Positions 36,934-50,532 are shown, counted from the stretch's first letter. The stretch: 64,000 nt of DNA from Saksenaea vasiformis B4078 (GCA_000697055.1 JNDT01001808.1:1-64000); one strand, 5' to 3'. A program made the numbers and translations. The notes: a model not told the origin generated them from the sequence alone.

Positions 36934-39359
36934 TTATACATCTTTTGGGCCGTTGCCCCGGAACTCCTCGGTGGTTTGTTTTCGTTTAGGCGTCGAAACA
37001 GGTGAAGGTGGTCGATAACTTGGTCCTGGTGGGTACCCTTCTGGAAGATGCGGTCCATATTGGATAGGGCTCCTGCCAAGAGCATGTGCCGCCTCGTGCG
37101 CGTGTGCGAGCGGTGGCGTGGCATGAGGCGAATAACGGATGATAGGGGGTGCCGGGGCCTGACGCGAACGTGCCGCCTCTGCATCCTCCCTCATCTTCAT
37201 GTCTTCGTTCGAATCAAGAAGAGCTGCGATCGATGGTGATTGACGAGCATCTGTATAGTTGCGTTTGGGTGTGCTCGCTCCTCCTCCTCCTTCCGTTAAG
37301 TTTGGATCAAGATACTTGCTCCAACGTTGCCGACATTGCTGATTGCTTCGATTTGGCACCTCTTTCGCTACCGCATCCCAGTTTCCGGTACCGTTCTGTT
37401 CAACAGATTTTCTTAACAACGCATCTTCCTCCAACGTCCATCGTACATAGGAAGTTCTTGATTTTTTGGCGGCAGGCAGTTCAATATCTTGCAGTGCAGA
37501 TGATTCTGTCTCAGCTGTGTCTAGTTTAAAATTCCCAAATGAGTTATATTGCATCTTAATATTCATTCCCTTTTTTTTTTTTTACCGGTTGGTTCGCGTT
37601 TTGCGGGGGAAAACATGAGACGGGGCATCGACAACAAAGCATTTGCAGAATCTATCGATCGTTTGGATCGTCGTTCATCCCATGGAGAATGGTACTCCGC
37701 TGTGACACCAGGCCTATCAGTGGGCGCAGGAGACTTGCGTGCAGTTTGCTCGTTGTTGTTGTTGTTGTTATCATGGACGCGACTTGCTTCCCCTGCACCT
37801 GCCGTTTCTCGCGTTTTACTTGGACTGCCTTTCGAATCGAAGTCGGGGTTACTCAACATCTGATCAGCAAGAATGCCAAGGCTGTCTAGACCAGAGATAT
37901 GCTGCGGTCGAATTTCACTTCGCATTTTCGGCGAGTACTGCTGCTGAAATAGATACGGCGGTCCTCTACGGTGTTGTTTTTGAGGCGTCGGCGATCTAAG
38001 CGTTATCGGCGGCGCTGGATGTTCATGCGTATTGCGAGGTTGATGTGTGGTGTAAGAGCGAAGCAGTTCGTGTAAATAATCCAATTCAGCGTCTCTTGCT
38101 GATAGTCGCAAATCGGCTAGATGAAGTCTTCGCTTAAGAAGTTTTCGATCTTCAAGCAGGGATTCCCGGTCTAATTTGGCATCCTAAACGTGTTCAAATT
38201 AAGTTCGTATTGCACGCAAACATTCCATCTCTGTTTCTCTTTTACCTCTGATGGCAGCTCCATTTTTTCAATTCTCTGTAGTGTTGCACTCATTCGTCTG
38301 AGTTTCTTCGAAAGAGCCTCGGTGTTTCGATGTGATATCTTTGATTCCGTCATATATCGCTGCCGCTGTTCATTTTCCTGTTGAAACCCTAGGATGAGCT
38401 ATCTGACCTCTAACCTCAATAAAGTCCAAGAACTTACCGACATCAAATAAATACTACGCATTGTATCAATCGCTTTGTTGGCGTCCGGTGGATACATTGG
38501 CGACTGCCTTATTTGTTCAGCCTGAGAACGAATAATATTTTCGAGATAACGCTCGCGTTCGATGGAATCTCGAAGCTACCAAACTTGCGTCAGAAAGTCC
38601 TTCCTTTTTTCTTTTTTCTTTTTTTTTTAATACAAATCCCCGGTTTTAAATTACCTTTTGTTGCAAATCTTCACTTGCGAAAGGCCGTTGCCAGGATTCA
38701 ATCGCTAGAGGTACAACATAATCCCACTATAGAGAGACACACACACCGTTAGGCTTACTGCATGAAAGAAACAAATACCATATGACGCACTGGATATTGG
38801 GCAGTGGGGCAAACAGGAAGAGTATATCCAGGTGGATGATCGATGGGAGGCAAAAGATGATGCTGAGATGGTGCCATGGGTGAAGCGTGATTATGCGCGG
38901 ACGCATCTCCGCTCGAAATGGTTGTCTGTGATCGAGTTTGTTGTTGCGGAGAGTACAATGGATCATGATGACTGACAGATGGAGATGTCATGCGGTTTGC
39001 GGGCGTGGGCGATGCTCGATGAGGCGGAGCAGGTGAAGCCGGCCGGCTGTTAGGGTTTTCCAGTAACACCAAGTCAATCTTCCATTTTGCATTTTCACCC
39101 CATCGATTGATCTATTTTCATGCGAATAATATATCTCGTTAGTTTTTTCCTCTCCGCCAACACTTCTCATCCCCGACCCAATTTTTTTCTTTTCTTTTTT
39201 TACCTGTCGCCGCACAGACTGGAAGATATTATCAAGCGGGTCAGGTGGTGAATAGTTTACTGTTGTTTGCACTTTTCTTGGCGTACCCAAAAGTGACGGA
39301 GATTTCACAGTAGAAGTTGCCTCCCGTAATCGAGCAGGTGTAGCGGCATGCATGGCCAA
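36934..39359 (-). CDS. Myb/SANT-domain protein with long disordered N-terminal part
   Basis: Seven exons: 39359-39204, 39111-38779, 38726-38655, 38575-38438, 38377-38246, 38183-37586, 37520-36934; 671 aa, phases consistent. The N-terminal third is Pro/Ser/His-rich with a conserved-looking helix around INRWGENAKWKIDLVLL. The middle has helical, charged segments (LRDSIERERYLENIIRSQAEQ, KKLRRMSATLQRIEKME, LLEDRKLLKRRLHLADLRL) that look like coiled coil. Residues about 495-545 form one Myb/SANT repeat with spaced Trp: RWTLEEDALLRKSVEQNG, GNWDAVAKEVPNR, QQCRQRWSKYLDP. A Pro-rich tail follows. A single repeat with R-Q-R-W is consistent with DNA binding. A poly-Asn run and TTG repeat occur in exon 6. 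Specific orthology not recognised. Confidence 0.82.
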
Positions 39360-41502
39360 GGATAAAAGTAGGTAAGAAAGTTCGAAAGAGGCACGAGTTT
39401 GAGAAATCAGCTATTTTAACTTCAACGAAGGGTTAAATAGATTTCAATAAGGAGATGATTTAGGCTGATTTCGCAGCTGCTTTTCGAAACCGATTTAAAG
39501 AAAAGTGGAAAGAGTATCGCTTGTACACACCCAACTCCGTAACGGGTGAAAAACTCTCGGGCGGGGTTTCGCTACACGCACCAAGCCGGATACTCAGAAT
39601 GACGTCACTTACCCAGTTTGCCCAGAAGCGTTCGCCGGGTGTGCTACCGGACGCGAAACCCGTATCTAACAAAGAGGCAGGTTGGAAGCTCCTTAACTAC
39701 CCATCCGAGTAGGGGAAAAGATGTATCACGCAGAGGTGGTGAGATCTCAACTTCGAAACTATAACGAATTTTGAGCCAATGATGACTGTGTGCCATAGAG
39801 AGGTGTACCAGCACGGTCAACTTTGATGATATCGCTTGCTAACGGCGGGGAATTTGTGACCACCGCAAGCTGACCCAAACTAATAATACAGGAATATTCT
39901 AGTAGAATCAGCGGCGTTAAGTGGTCAAGTCCTACTAAAAATGTGAATCGTGAGGAATATATTCTGCTTACAAAAAAAAAAAAAAGGCTCGACGCCATTA
40001 CTGCAAAGCAGGATACGGTGCTTGCATACCGCAATATATGATCTGCCTGTTCAATGATACACTGCCTGCTACGTGTAATGTTAGTTAAGAAATGTGCTCT
40101 CCGGATCTGGCTTCCAAGTTGCACTGAAAGAGCGATATGTCAAAAATCGTACTGTGGAATGTCATACTGACTCGGGCTTAAAAAAAACTGAAGGATGAAT
40201 CAACTGCTTCATTTGAAGTAGATCTTTATTCGCTTCCAGTTTAAAAGATAAGATTTCGATCAACGTACATCATAGCTAAGGCAGAGGGAAAAGAAGTAGC
40301 AGGATGTGGAGCGAAGAGAACGTATCTTTTGTGTGTAACCGACTCTGGATGGGATCGATGCGTTAAGGTTTCGCCTTCGCCAAGTCCAATATGATAAAAA
40401 TTTCCTACTTTCCTCAGATTATTCCGGGCTTATGCAAGACTTGTGTTTTTTTTTATAATAGTGGTGATGTGTACCACATTGCTGGTTGCGCAGATATGGT
40501 TCAGATCGCTACAACATCTGTCATCTATTTATTTTTTGGCATTTGTTGAACGTTGATTGCGATATCACGCATAAAACGCCCAGCCCAAAGGCATAGATCC
40601 CTTGCGCCAGAATCTGTGCATCGAAATAGGACATCCAATGTGAATGAACTAAAATTGAAATTCCCAAGACGCGGGTCACAGATAACAACACCTTGGCTCA
40701 CTGTAGATCTCTATCACACGACATATATTCGCTTTTGGTCCACAGCAAAAATAGCAACTAAGTTAGTTTGGTCGTAGGGCACGCCATTCCAACAACCAGT
40801 AAACCAAGTTCTGGATCAAATGGAGTGTAAAAAAAAAACAAAGAAATGGGACAGAGAAGTACTCAAACAGCGCCATCTGATAATGTTGTCAATAAAAAAG
40901 GAGAATGGGCGGATATACTATGTATAGTACAACAAGTTTTTGTTACAAAGACCACCCCATCAGCTTGTATAATACCTCTCATAATGCGTATGGCTGCACC
41001 CTAAGTTGGTACAATCAAGGGGGAAAGCAGTATCCCTATTGTAAGGAAGCAACTATTTTAGATTTTTAGGTTTTGCTCATCGACACCTATACGTACACGT
41101 TTCTAAATAGTTAGCTACGATTACCCTCTGCCGAAATACGAAATTCAAAGGGTATCATTGTATAGTCCACTTGCAATTGTGGAAAGCACTGCCAATGCCT
41201 TCGTCAAGTTAAATGACCGTTCAATAGGACAGTAAGAAGACATGCTCTCTTCTTTAATTGTCTCCTCTTACATGATTATTTATTCGACATAAGAACATGC
41301 ACCATACTACTCTATTTGTTTGCGGCCTTAGCTTACTTCGAGCATCGCTGGTGATTTTGAGCGATCTGGCTTTCCTATCGTATAGCATCCATGCAAAAGA
41401 TGGTCGAAGCAAAGCCTGATGACATTTTAACCAATCATGCAAATTCTTTTTGAGATCCCGCACAAAACGGTTGTATCTCTTTTCTCGTCGTTTTGCTCGA
41501 CC
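39360..41502. other. Intergenic region, about 2.1 kb, divergent promoters
   Basis: Between the Myb-like gene and the Nit amidase gene. Frames at 39521-39712, 39759-40124 and 40553-40777 show no motif. An imperfect inverted repeat (GGGTTTCGC near 39565 and GCGAAACCC near 39652) is present. No tRNA or TE recognised. Confidence 0.4.
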
Positions 41503-42543
41503 ATGTCTCATTCCGTCGCTGCCGTTGCTCAATTCTGTGCCACCTCTGCCATTGCGAAGAACAGGCAGTTATGTACGGAGCTTGTCGAAAGAGCTGCGCG
41601 TCATGGAGCAAAAGTGATGTATCCTAGGTCGTCCCTGACTGATCGCTGACTAAGATAGGTAGATGATCTTTATGCCTGAAGCATCAGACTTCATTGCTGA
41701 AAATAAAGAAGAGACTTTGACTTTGACAACCAGCCTTGAAACATCATCGTTTCTTCATGGCGTGCAGAAAGCAGCAAAAGAACACGATATCTGGGTCTCT
41801 GTTGGCGTCCATGAAAAGGTAACCTGCATTGCTATTCGGATTGATACTTAACCTGTACAGAGCCATATAGTGGATCACATCTATAACACACACGTAGTTA
41901 TTACTTCCCTCGGTGAAGTTATTAGTACATACCGCAAAATCCATTTGTTCGATGTGGATATCAAAGGGGGACCGCGACTGATGGAAAGTGACACGACCAT
42001 CGGCGGAAATGCAATCCACCAACCGATTAACACCCCTCTGGGGTCTGTTGGTCTTCAAATATGTTACGATGTTCGTTTTGCAGAGTTAGCGATATCACAG
42101 CGAAAAAGAGGTGCAGAGATCTTGACCTATCCAAGTGCATTTACTGTTAAGACTGGTGCAGCACATTGGGGTATGGTAAGCTAGAGTCGTGGTACCTTTT
42201 TCAAACAATTATCCAGAACCATTACTGCGTGCCCGAGCAATTGAAACCCAAACATACGTGATAGCTGCTGCTCAACAGGGCCAGCATAACGCGAAACGAA
42301 TAAGTTATGGACACTCTATGGTAATTCTCACTATTTTGAAGAGCGTCATAACTGAAGCTTCCTCTTTTCTTTCTTTTCCGGTAGATCGTAGATCCTTGGG
42401 GAACTGTCGTCGCAACATGCCCTGAGAGCACAGACCCGTCGCTGGCATTTGCAACCATTGATTTAGAGTATCTGAACAAACTTCGGGTAGCAATGCCGGT
42501 AATGGGCCATAGACGTTACGACGTTTACAGTGAGCTAAAATAG
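41503..42543 (+). CDS. NIT1: Nit-type carbon-nitrogen hydrolase (deaminated glutathione amidase)
   Basis: Five exons: 41503-41613, 41663-41818, 41861-42170, 42217-42320, 42385-42543; 279 aa. The nitrilase catalytic triad is visible: Glu43 in FMPEASDF, Lys115 in YRKIHLFD, and Cys157 in GLQICYDVRF. AHWEPLLRARAIETQTYVIAAAQ and GHSMIVDPWG are typical of the Nit1/Nit2 branch. Nit1 removes deaminated glutathione formed by transaminase side reactions. An ATG at 41437 in the same frame would add 22 residues (ILFEIPHKTVVSLFSSFCST), which could be a mitochondrial leader; both starts are possible, as in animals where Nit1 is dual-located. The first intron uses GTGATG as donor. Confidence 0.92.
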
Positions 42544-43046
42544 AAAATATATGTCATTTCTTTGAATTTAAACAAAGCGGCGATTTGTTATGGCCAACGC
42601 GTGTCGTGCGGCATGAAGCGTAATTGAAGAACCGACCCCCACACCATGGGCGGTAAAATAGCGTTCCAAGGGTACGTTACTGCAAGTTTTGGTACGAACA
42701 AACATCAACAATAGATAAGTCAACGGAATCGAATAAGGTCATCGCTACTATCTGTACGTCAAGCACTTGAAGGCAAAATAAATGGTTATTAGCCAGTGAG
42801 GGACCAAATTACCCTCTCTCTTCAATTCTTCACCGACGGTTGCATTTGGACACCTAGTCGTGTAACTGATGCCAGCAATACACTCATCCTTCATTGGCTG
42901 AACTGGGATTCAATCACAACTTGTAAATCCTGCTGGCCTGTGAACCAAACGAGGAAGCTATTGGCTTACCTCACCATAAATCTGTTAAGCCCGCCGCGTC
43001 GGGCTTGGATAATGTACCGCGTATCTCTCTCTTTTTGAACGTCGCT
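42544..43046. other. Short intergenic region
   Basis: 503 bp between the Nit gene and the WD40 gene, same strand; nothing else recognised. Confidence 0.5.
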
Positions 43047-43582
43047 ATGTCAGACCAGAGTGAAGTCAACGTTGACAGCAATCAGGCTGCATCCGTAACC
43101 AAAGATGATTCCAAAGCAACCCGAAAGTTACGGAAGCGGAAACCGTTGCCTAACGACGAAGTTTCCGATATTGACGAACGGCAGCAACAACCACAAGAAG
43201 ACTATGACACGGTGGACGACGTTGACACAGACGATCTCCTGGAGGACGCCGACAAAGTTCCTGCACTGAGAACCACGTTGAAAAAGAAAGTTCGAAGGGT
43301 GAAGAAAGTCAGGTACAAACAGAAACGACGCCAATCATCGAAAAAAGAAAAGAAAAAGGTAAGAAGGAGAAGAAGAGAGTTTCCATCATTGAGAAATTCT
43401 CATATCGCCGATAGAAAGTATCAGTATACGATCCACAACAGGTTAAACTGTTGGCGTCCACGCATCCTGACGAGTATTGGCAGTTTCATGCAGATAAAGG
43501 ATATGGTATGATTGATACGATAAATCAAGACAATCCCCTGGAGGTCGTCCCTTGTCAGATCAACGATCAAGGTAAAAGACAG

Positions 43583-43618
<36 letters not shown>

Positions 43619-45138
43619 CAGAACATCAATGCATAATAACGGCGGTTTAGGTGCCATTACGGGTATGACTCTCTCACCGGACGGGACATTGCTTGCTACA
43701 TTTTCCAATATCGGCGCCATTAAGATCTGGGATATAGATGATGACTTTCGTCTGGTCCGAAAATTACGCGACGTGAAAGAACCGCATATTGACGAATTTT
43801 ATTGCGGCAAATTCGTATCGTCTTTAATGGTTGCCGGAGGAAAGTTGAAGGATCGTCATCGTTGGTCCGCTGTAGATGAGGACGGGCACATTCTTCCTTG
43901 TCCCATTAAGGTGAGGCATTTTGACATGTTCATCAGAGATTTAATTCTGTGTGTATCAGATATTCAATACCGAGAATTGCACCATTGCAGGGAAACTGGA
44001 AGGACACGCAGAAGAGATACTCTGTATCAAATCATTGACATTCAAGGACAAAAACTACTACATCTCAACGAGTCAGGACGGATACATCATTAAATGGCAA
44101 ATGGATACCGATTGGACGTAAGTTAACAGTTACAATAGAGTGTGGTCTGATTCTCCGGTTTTCGTTTGGCAGCACGTTGGTAGAATCCACGCGTATGGAG
44201 GACGGTGTTACGTGTATGGCTTTTACGGTATCGTTTGTTCCCAACACTGGAAACAAGTACTTTCTAGCAGCTTGTGATGGACATCTTCGTCTCTTCGATT
44301 TTGAGGAAGCACAGGTAAGTGCAAGCCGTAGTGACTGATTACCAACAATGGCTGCAGGTGATGCAGACATTTGAAGATTTGTATTCATCGTACTGCGACT
44401 GCGGAAAGTTTGTGAATTGGCTGGACGAGACAGCTCCTTATTCTGAAGAATCAAAAGACGAAATTGTTGTGGATGAGGATTATGCATGGTTTATCACTAG
44501 AGGTGCAGAAATGTGTGATATCAGTGACGGCGTGTGTAAGTCGTTGTCAGATTGGATAGTTTGCCCTTGCCAGTTTCCTAATAATGCTTGGTGCCAGCAT
44601 CTATACCCAATACGTGTACATTGCATAAACTGACCTATCCTAGTCAACTAGGCGGGCAGTTTAAACTGGAACAGATGAAAAAATACCAGCATGAGGAGTA
44701 GGTTATTGTGAATTTAGGAACTTGCGTTAATAGACAGGTTTATAGTTATCATGCCAATTCTTGGTTGGTCAAGATTACCTCAAATGGAAGATATCTTTTA
44801 GCGCCCACGATTTATGGTCAAGTGTTTGTTTTTAACATGCTAACTGGACAGGTGACAGCCATACTGAAAGACCATGAAGGTAAGATCCATATGCGTGGAC
44901 GAAAAACATTTTAGCATAAACTCTTTGAAAAAAAGATATCGAGGTCCGCGACACAATATTTCACCCTTATCGTGCTCTGCTTTTTACTTGTGCTGATGGT
45001 AATCGTATCTTTTTTTCTTTTTGGACTGAACAACTGACTGTGTAACTAATTTTTATAGATGGTTGTGTGAAAGTATATACTTACAAAGAAACGGATGTCA
45101 AAGTCGAAGATGATGATGATAAGATGGACGTTGTCTAG
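43047..45138 (+). CDS. WD40-repeat protein with basic N-terminal region
   Basis: Ten exons: 43047-43358, 43415-43571, 43651-43910, 43960-44117, 44173-44314, 44358-44535, 44598-44697, 44746-44879, 44936-44998, 45059-45138; 527 aa. Residues 1-104 are acidic then strongly basic (KKKVRRVKKVRYKQKRRQ), a likely nuclear or nucleolar signal. WD units follow: ITGMTLSPDGTLLATFSNIGAIKIWDI, ..KDKNYYISTSQDGYIIKWQM, ..GNKYFLAACDGHLRLFDF, WLVKITSNGRYLLAPTIYGQVFVFNM and IFHPYRALLFTCADDGCVKVYT. The tail is acidic (VEDDDDKMDVV). Orthology is not recognised; a chromatin or ribosome-assembly scaffold would fit composition only. Intron 2 contains 32 consecutive A. Convergent with the SDR gene 108 bp away. Confidence 0.82.
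43586..43617 (+). repeat. Poly(A) run, 32 bases, in intron 2 of the WD40 gene
   Basis: Uninterrupted A tract between a normal donor (GTAAAA, 43572) and acceptor (GTTTAG, 43650). Confidence 0.95.
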
Positions 45139-45246
45139 TTGAAAGAAGTAGGAAAGCGATAGTTCCATGACATCTTATTCCTCAGGTATTGACTGTTGTC
45201 GCAACTTTCTTGTGAATAAATGTAATATCTCTTCAAGTAAATTGTT

Positions 45247-46449
45247 TTATGATTGTCTAAAGTGTTCTATAATCTGATCCAGAGTTCCTCGTTTACGTTC
45301 TTGACTTAGATCGTCTAATAGTTCATGGACTGGATCTTGATACCGCGGCTCGATAATACTCCTTTCCGGGGAGACAGTGATAATATCCCCTAAATCCACA
45401 AGTCAGTATGACTACTTTACATTGGATTTTTCTACCATTAAGTGATTCGTCTTCAATAATCTGCAGATAGGCATCGATGCAACTTGACATTGGCACCATC
45501 CCAAGCGCACTGATAACTCGTTTTGATTCTGTTGAGACTAATGGTGTATCTATATATATATATATTCGTAGGTTGCATATAAGTATCAAATAACTAGCGT
45601 GGTTCGGAGGACATACCTACAAAATGTGGTGCGACTGCGTTTACTCGGATGTTCGTCGAACGTAGCAAGTTTCCATAACTTTTGGTGAGACCAATGATCT
45701 ATATGAAGCAGGGAAGCTTTCAGATTTTGTTATAGCAAGAATGAACAAACTTACACCATGTTTGGATGCAGCATAAAGTGGTGCTAGTGGAGCACCACAA
45801 AAACCATACACCGATGAGGTATTAATTACGCAGCCAGGTTTTCTTTCTTTCAAAAATTGCTGAATAGCAAATCGGTTGGCTTTTGCAGCAGCAATTAGGT
45901 TGACCTGGATTGTTTTATATATTCCATCTGATAGTGGATTGGAGTGGGTTACATCGTTGTCTATTCCGGAACAGCGATAGTACCTTGCTCATTGTCGTCT
46001 AAAATACTCGACGATTCCAAAATCCCTGCTACAATAATGACGGCATCGACGGAACGTCCAAAATGATTCTGCGCCTCTGCAAATAACTGCTCTTGCGCAG
46101 ACCAATCTGTTACATCGCATGAATGAAAGACAGCCCTATCTGTGCTATAAAGTTATTAGCTACGTAGAATATGAGGTGCTCTTACCCAAGCTGCTTTAAA
46201 AGCGATTGGCCTTTGTCACAGTTTGTTCCTGAAAATATGACAAATGCTCTATCCGAACGAGAGAGAAAACAAAATAAACAATTTGTTGCATGTGAGAGTC
46301 GGCTTACTCCAGTTCTACAAGCCTTATGACGAGTTCTTTCCCGATACCTAATGATCGTTGTGAGTCATACATAATTCCATGTTTCGAAAGGTGACATTTT
46401 TACCTGAAGTACCACCACATACAAGAATAATTTTGTCTTTGATCTGCAT
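45247..46449 (-). CDS. Short-chain dehydrogenase/reductase (SDR)
   Basis: Eight exons: 46449-46404, 46347-46308, 46248-46186, 46144-45984, 45927-45755, 45698-45617, 45549-45436, 45389-45247; 273 aa. Rossmann motif GGTSGIGKE (residues 12-20), HSCDVTD for cofactor adenine, IIVAGI after beta-4, and the catalytic set Ser (INTSSVYG), Tyr and Lys (LYAASKHG). VNAVAPHFVDTPL follows as usual. The pattern is closest to 15-hydroxyprostaglandin-dehydrogenase-like NAD-dependent SDRs, but the substrate cannot be told. DDNEQDGIYKTIQVNL arises only if a 56-bp intron is removed, which supports that splice. Expected to be cytosolic. Confidence 0.9.
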
Positions 46450-46797
46450 AATTTACAAGAGAGGAAAGCGAGAGAAAAATAAAAAGGGGCAAGGGGTTAC
46501 GATTGAACGAGCGAAAGAGAAGGTGAAGGGAGGTAGTCCAGCAGCTTATATGTAATCGACATAAAGTTGAAACCCGGACTTTGACCATTTTTGTCACCTT
46601 GAGTACATATGATTATTGTTGTCTCGATGATTCTATCTTTCCCCAATTTGGAATGCGAGGATCCACACTAACGCTAGTCCCTGCGGGTAAAAGAAAAAAA
46701 AAAGAAGTAATGGGACATCTACGTCGTAACATGACCCCGGCACCTGGATTAGGGAAATGAAGAATTTATTCATGTTTTTTTTGGACAAGGATCTACA
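46450..46797. other. Intergenic gap between SDR and acidic-protein genes
   Basis: 348 bp; nothing recognised. Confidence 0.5.
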
Positions 46798-48057
46798 TTA
46801 CATGTGATCCTGCTTTTTCACGCGATCAAAAAAGCCCTTTACATCTTCGCTTATTGTCTGTACGTTCTTTTTACCCATGGCCAACACCTTGCCAAAGTCA
46901 AAATCATCCTCATCACTACTGCGGCTATCCTGTTCGCTGTTTCGACGACGATTTTCACTGAGTTGATTTATAAATTGTGAAAATGAGGAATGGCTTGAAT
47001 TCTGTTGCGCATCCATAGATACAGACCGTGATGGAAATGGTCTAAAGACAATTTAGTTGAAGGAAAAAAAAGAAAAAAAAACGGATAGTCTCCATACCTA
47101 TCGTCATCCAGAGTCATAAGGACGTTATTTTTTATAAGCTGCAATTTTTCGGTAAAATCATCGAGTTTATCACCCAGCAGACTCTGTGCCAACGATGTTA
47201 CAGAAGGCTTTTTGGTGGGTTGTGGTAACGGTATTTGACGTTCTGATTGCTGGTGCTGCTGATGCTGCTGCTGTTGTTGATTGTAGACAGGGGTACGTGG
47301 TAACGACACAGCCGGGAAATCTGATAACTTGGACGGTTCCTCCGCGGATCTTTCTTTTGCTTGTAAAGAAGAAGTGCGTGCAGGTGGCTTCGGTAACACG
47401 GTCGGTGCTTCTGAATTATCTTCCCGAGCTGTGGCGACAGGCGAGGAGGACAAGGGTACGTCTGCTCTCTTCGTATATACAGTTTCCGCATTGAAGGAAA
47501 CAAGCTCTTCCTCTGGCATTTCGGTAGAGATTGGTGCCAAGGCGTTCTGCTGTTCCGTAGGATGGACTTCTTCGTCTTGCGGCTGTGAAGAGACTGTTTC
47601 ACGGAGTTCTTGCCAGGAATGTTGGCTGGTCGGCTCATTCTCATTAATCTTTATATTCATTCTTTTATTATTAGGAAAATCTTCAAGAAATATTTACCTT
47701 GGTTCTGTCTGCAGCGAGGGTTGATATTCGGTGATCAGGCAAAAACTGCGCGTCTTCAGCCTCGGCAAAGTCTTCATGTGTCAGTGTTGTCGCAAAAGGA
47801 TTTCTGGAAAGAAACTGCTGTGGCTCAGCTCTGTTAAATACATTATGGTTAAAGAAATCGCCTTCGTTATCCGAGTCATGGCTAATGATGTGGTGGAGAT
47901 CATCGTCAAAAGGCAGATCCCTTGGAACAGGGTCTGTTAACTGAATGCGACGACTTCCAAAGCAAGGTATACAACCCACAGGCGGGTCATTGTCCTCATC
48001 AGGGTCCAGTCGGATGGGCTGTCGGCGAGGTCGGATGCATATTGAAAATGGGTTCAT
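46798..48057 (-). CDS. Uncharacterised acidic, mostly disordered protein
   Basis: Three exons: 48057-47698, 47648-47098, 47041-46798; 384 aa. An in-frame ATG at 48087 would add ten residues. Residues 1-120 include a basic start (RPRRQPIRLDP), a Cys pair in CIPCFGS, and many Asp/Glu with NPF motifs (MNPFS, RNPFATT), which in other proteins bind EH domains of endocytic factors. A Gln/His run (QQQQQHQQHQQ) sits near residue 230. The C-terminal third is helical: SLAQSLLGDKLDDFTEKLQLI, SFSQFINQLSENR, DDFDFGKVLAMGKKNVQTI, DVKGFFDRVKKQDHM. No family recognised. The acceptor of exon 2 (ATAAAG) is weak. Adaptor of membrane traffic is a guess from NPF motifs only. Confidence 0.65.
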
Positions 48058-50532
48058 TTGGCAGCTGTTGGGGAAACAAGTTCGCAAAATGAAAATGATC
48101 AGTCTTATTGCCGAACTTTGTGCAACATCGCTTTCCCAGGTCTTAAGATTCTACTGGACGGGGAAACCCGTCTATATTCTGCCATGCTATTTACATGATA
48201 TCTACGCATACTTACTTTGACCATTAGCATATCCTATTGCTTGTTAATCCACAAAATGGTATCAGTTTTTGCGTAGTTCCTGCTGAACCTGTAAGCATTC
48301 GTGTCCTATCTACGGAGAAAGAAATATACATGGCAATTATTCCCATGAACCAAACGAAATGAGAGATCGTTAAGTGTGAGGTGCCTGTCTGTAACCGAAG
48401 CATCGCCTTGTGTCCTTGGAAATTATTTGACAAATGATTACATATCCAGCGAGCTATATTTGACTATTACCCTATGCATGATATTTGCAATTACACTGTT
48501 TATTGAAATACATCTTGCATCCATCAAGGGTCTAATTTGCGCTAAAGGAAGATGAGCATGTGCTATTACTTCATCAATTTTCCGTTAGAGTATCAATTAA
48601 CTTACATGAACTTCGCCCTCCCAATGAATACAGGTTTTTTCCGAGCAGTGTGAAAAAGCAATTCGTGATTGTACATGGAATGGTGTTTGACCTGAATCAA
48701 CGTAAAAAGCATGTCTCAAAATCCAACGTTCATTAGGAATTAATACCAAATAATTCCAAATGGGCGCAATGTTATACGAAAAATTCTGTAATTTGACGAT
48801 TCTTAGTACTGTTGCCTGCTTCTACGACCATAACTGTCCATAATCTGATGAATTCCCCAAATAGGTATCGTTGGTGGCATGCAGTCTGTCACTTCCAGCA
48901 ATTGCCAGGTAAGTGCTCCAGCTCATAGTTACTTGGGAGGTCTGCTTGAAGTACTCATTTGCTATGACTCAACAACAGCCTCACAGTATCGTGTTTACTT
49001 TGTTTTATTAATAGATCATCGTGAAAAATGATATCATTATTGGTACGTAACGTAGCTAATAGTTTGATTAAGCACTTTGACTATGTGTTAGAAGCTGCGT
49101 GTCCATTCTGCTCTATTCCTTTAGGTGATAAAGCATCTAGCATTCAGGACCAGATATTTATCTGTAACAAAATCAAAATATGCTTTAGTTGAATGATCAG
49201 CCACGATATTGTAAGATGTCTAGTGATCTCACCCTCGCCTAGCTTCAATAATAGGCTGGTCACAATCTAGAATAGTCGAAGTATAAGAAGAATACTTTAG
49301 TAGCTCAATTTACTATGGACTCAAGAGGGTAAGTCTTATATACAAAGGAGATATATGATGGAATTATTGTCCATGCGGTAGTGAACTATCTGGCACTCCA
49401 TCACTTATGCTAGGGATTGTCTCTATCTGCATAAGCTTGGGTAAGGAAAAGGAATATATGTGACCAGTAGTAAATTCATTTGTTGCTGTGATATCTCTAT
49501 TTTGCATAATGGCCAGTTGGGTTCACCGATAGTCGTGGACTACAAGTTCTCAATGTGTACACTCTTTCTTGTTACACTGAAATCCAAATTTACATTGGGA
49601 TGCAACTCGTCATTCCCTTACCGTGAGTTAGGGGCTACACATAAAAAAAGGAATCTAAACAGTTCCTTTGTCTGGTACATGTTTGTTTATCTCTGGCGCA
49701 CTTGTGTTCGCTTTCCCAGCCCCCTCAGTATGAAAGCTAATCCTGGCCAATCATTTGCTAAATACATGGGCGTGTAAATAGCAAGGTCTCCTTTAATACA
49801 TTTTCCTTTACTCACTAGCGGTACTTCGTCGATGTCACAGGTTACAATAGCACCCTTTCATGACCTTTAAAAAGTACCTGAAGCTTTGTTCTTAACAAAT
49901 AATCAGGAAAAGGACCTTTCTACGGTCTGTAGTTGAACTTTGCAAACGTTCCTTTGCTGCACTGTGTGTCTACCACCTTCGCAGTGTAAACTTTGTGAAA
50001 GGAAAAAAAAAAAAAAGAAGGAAAACCTGCAATGCAGCTACCACATGCTACACCACAGGACGTCCGAGTTCACAGGGTTCTTCCTATGGTTCTGCGTCTA
50101 TTTGAAATTATTCGGCGCTATTTCCAGGTGAAGTCTGCGTTTTCAAGTACGTATTTTTACGTTCATGCAATGAGCAGTTCACGCTTGGATAACTGGAGTT
50201 TGCATTAGAGGAGCTCTTCTTCACGGTGATGATTTCCTAGTATCCTAGCGGAAAACGTAAAAATGTTTCAAGAAAGAAAAGTGTTCCACCAAAAGCGGTA
50301 CCTCTTTTTGACGTTGGGATGATTCGCTGCATCAGTGGCAGGTTTCTCTATGCTTTAACACAAGGCATGGAAATGTTTCATGATGAGTTCATACCAGAAT
50401 AATCCGTATTTAAAGAGACGCATGAATTATGTTTTTATTCTTCGGCTCTGTTTACCTTTAACATCCCGGTAAGAACGTCAGTTCATTACACCTACAAGAT
50501 TATTCATGTTTCCTCCCTCTTGTTTAGGCTGC

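Noticed and set aside
39560..39665. Imperfect inverted repeat (GGGTTTCGC / GCGAAACCC)
   Set aside because: Arms are 9 bp with a loop of about 80 bases; too weak to call a transposon end or RNA.
49460..49777. 105-codon plus frame in the gene desert
   Set aside because: No recognisable motif and weak codon character; might be part of decayed DNA but cannot be supported.
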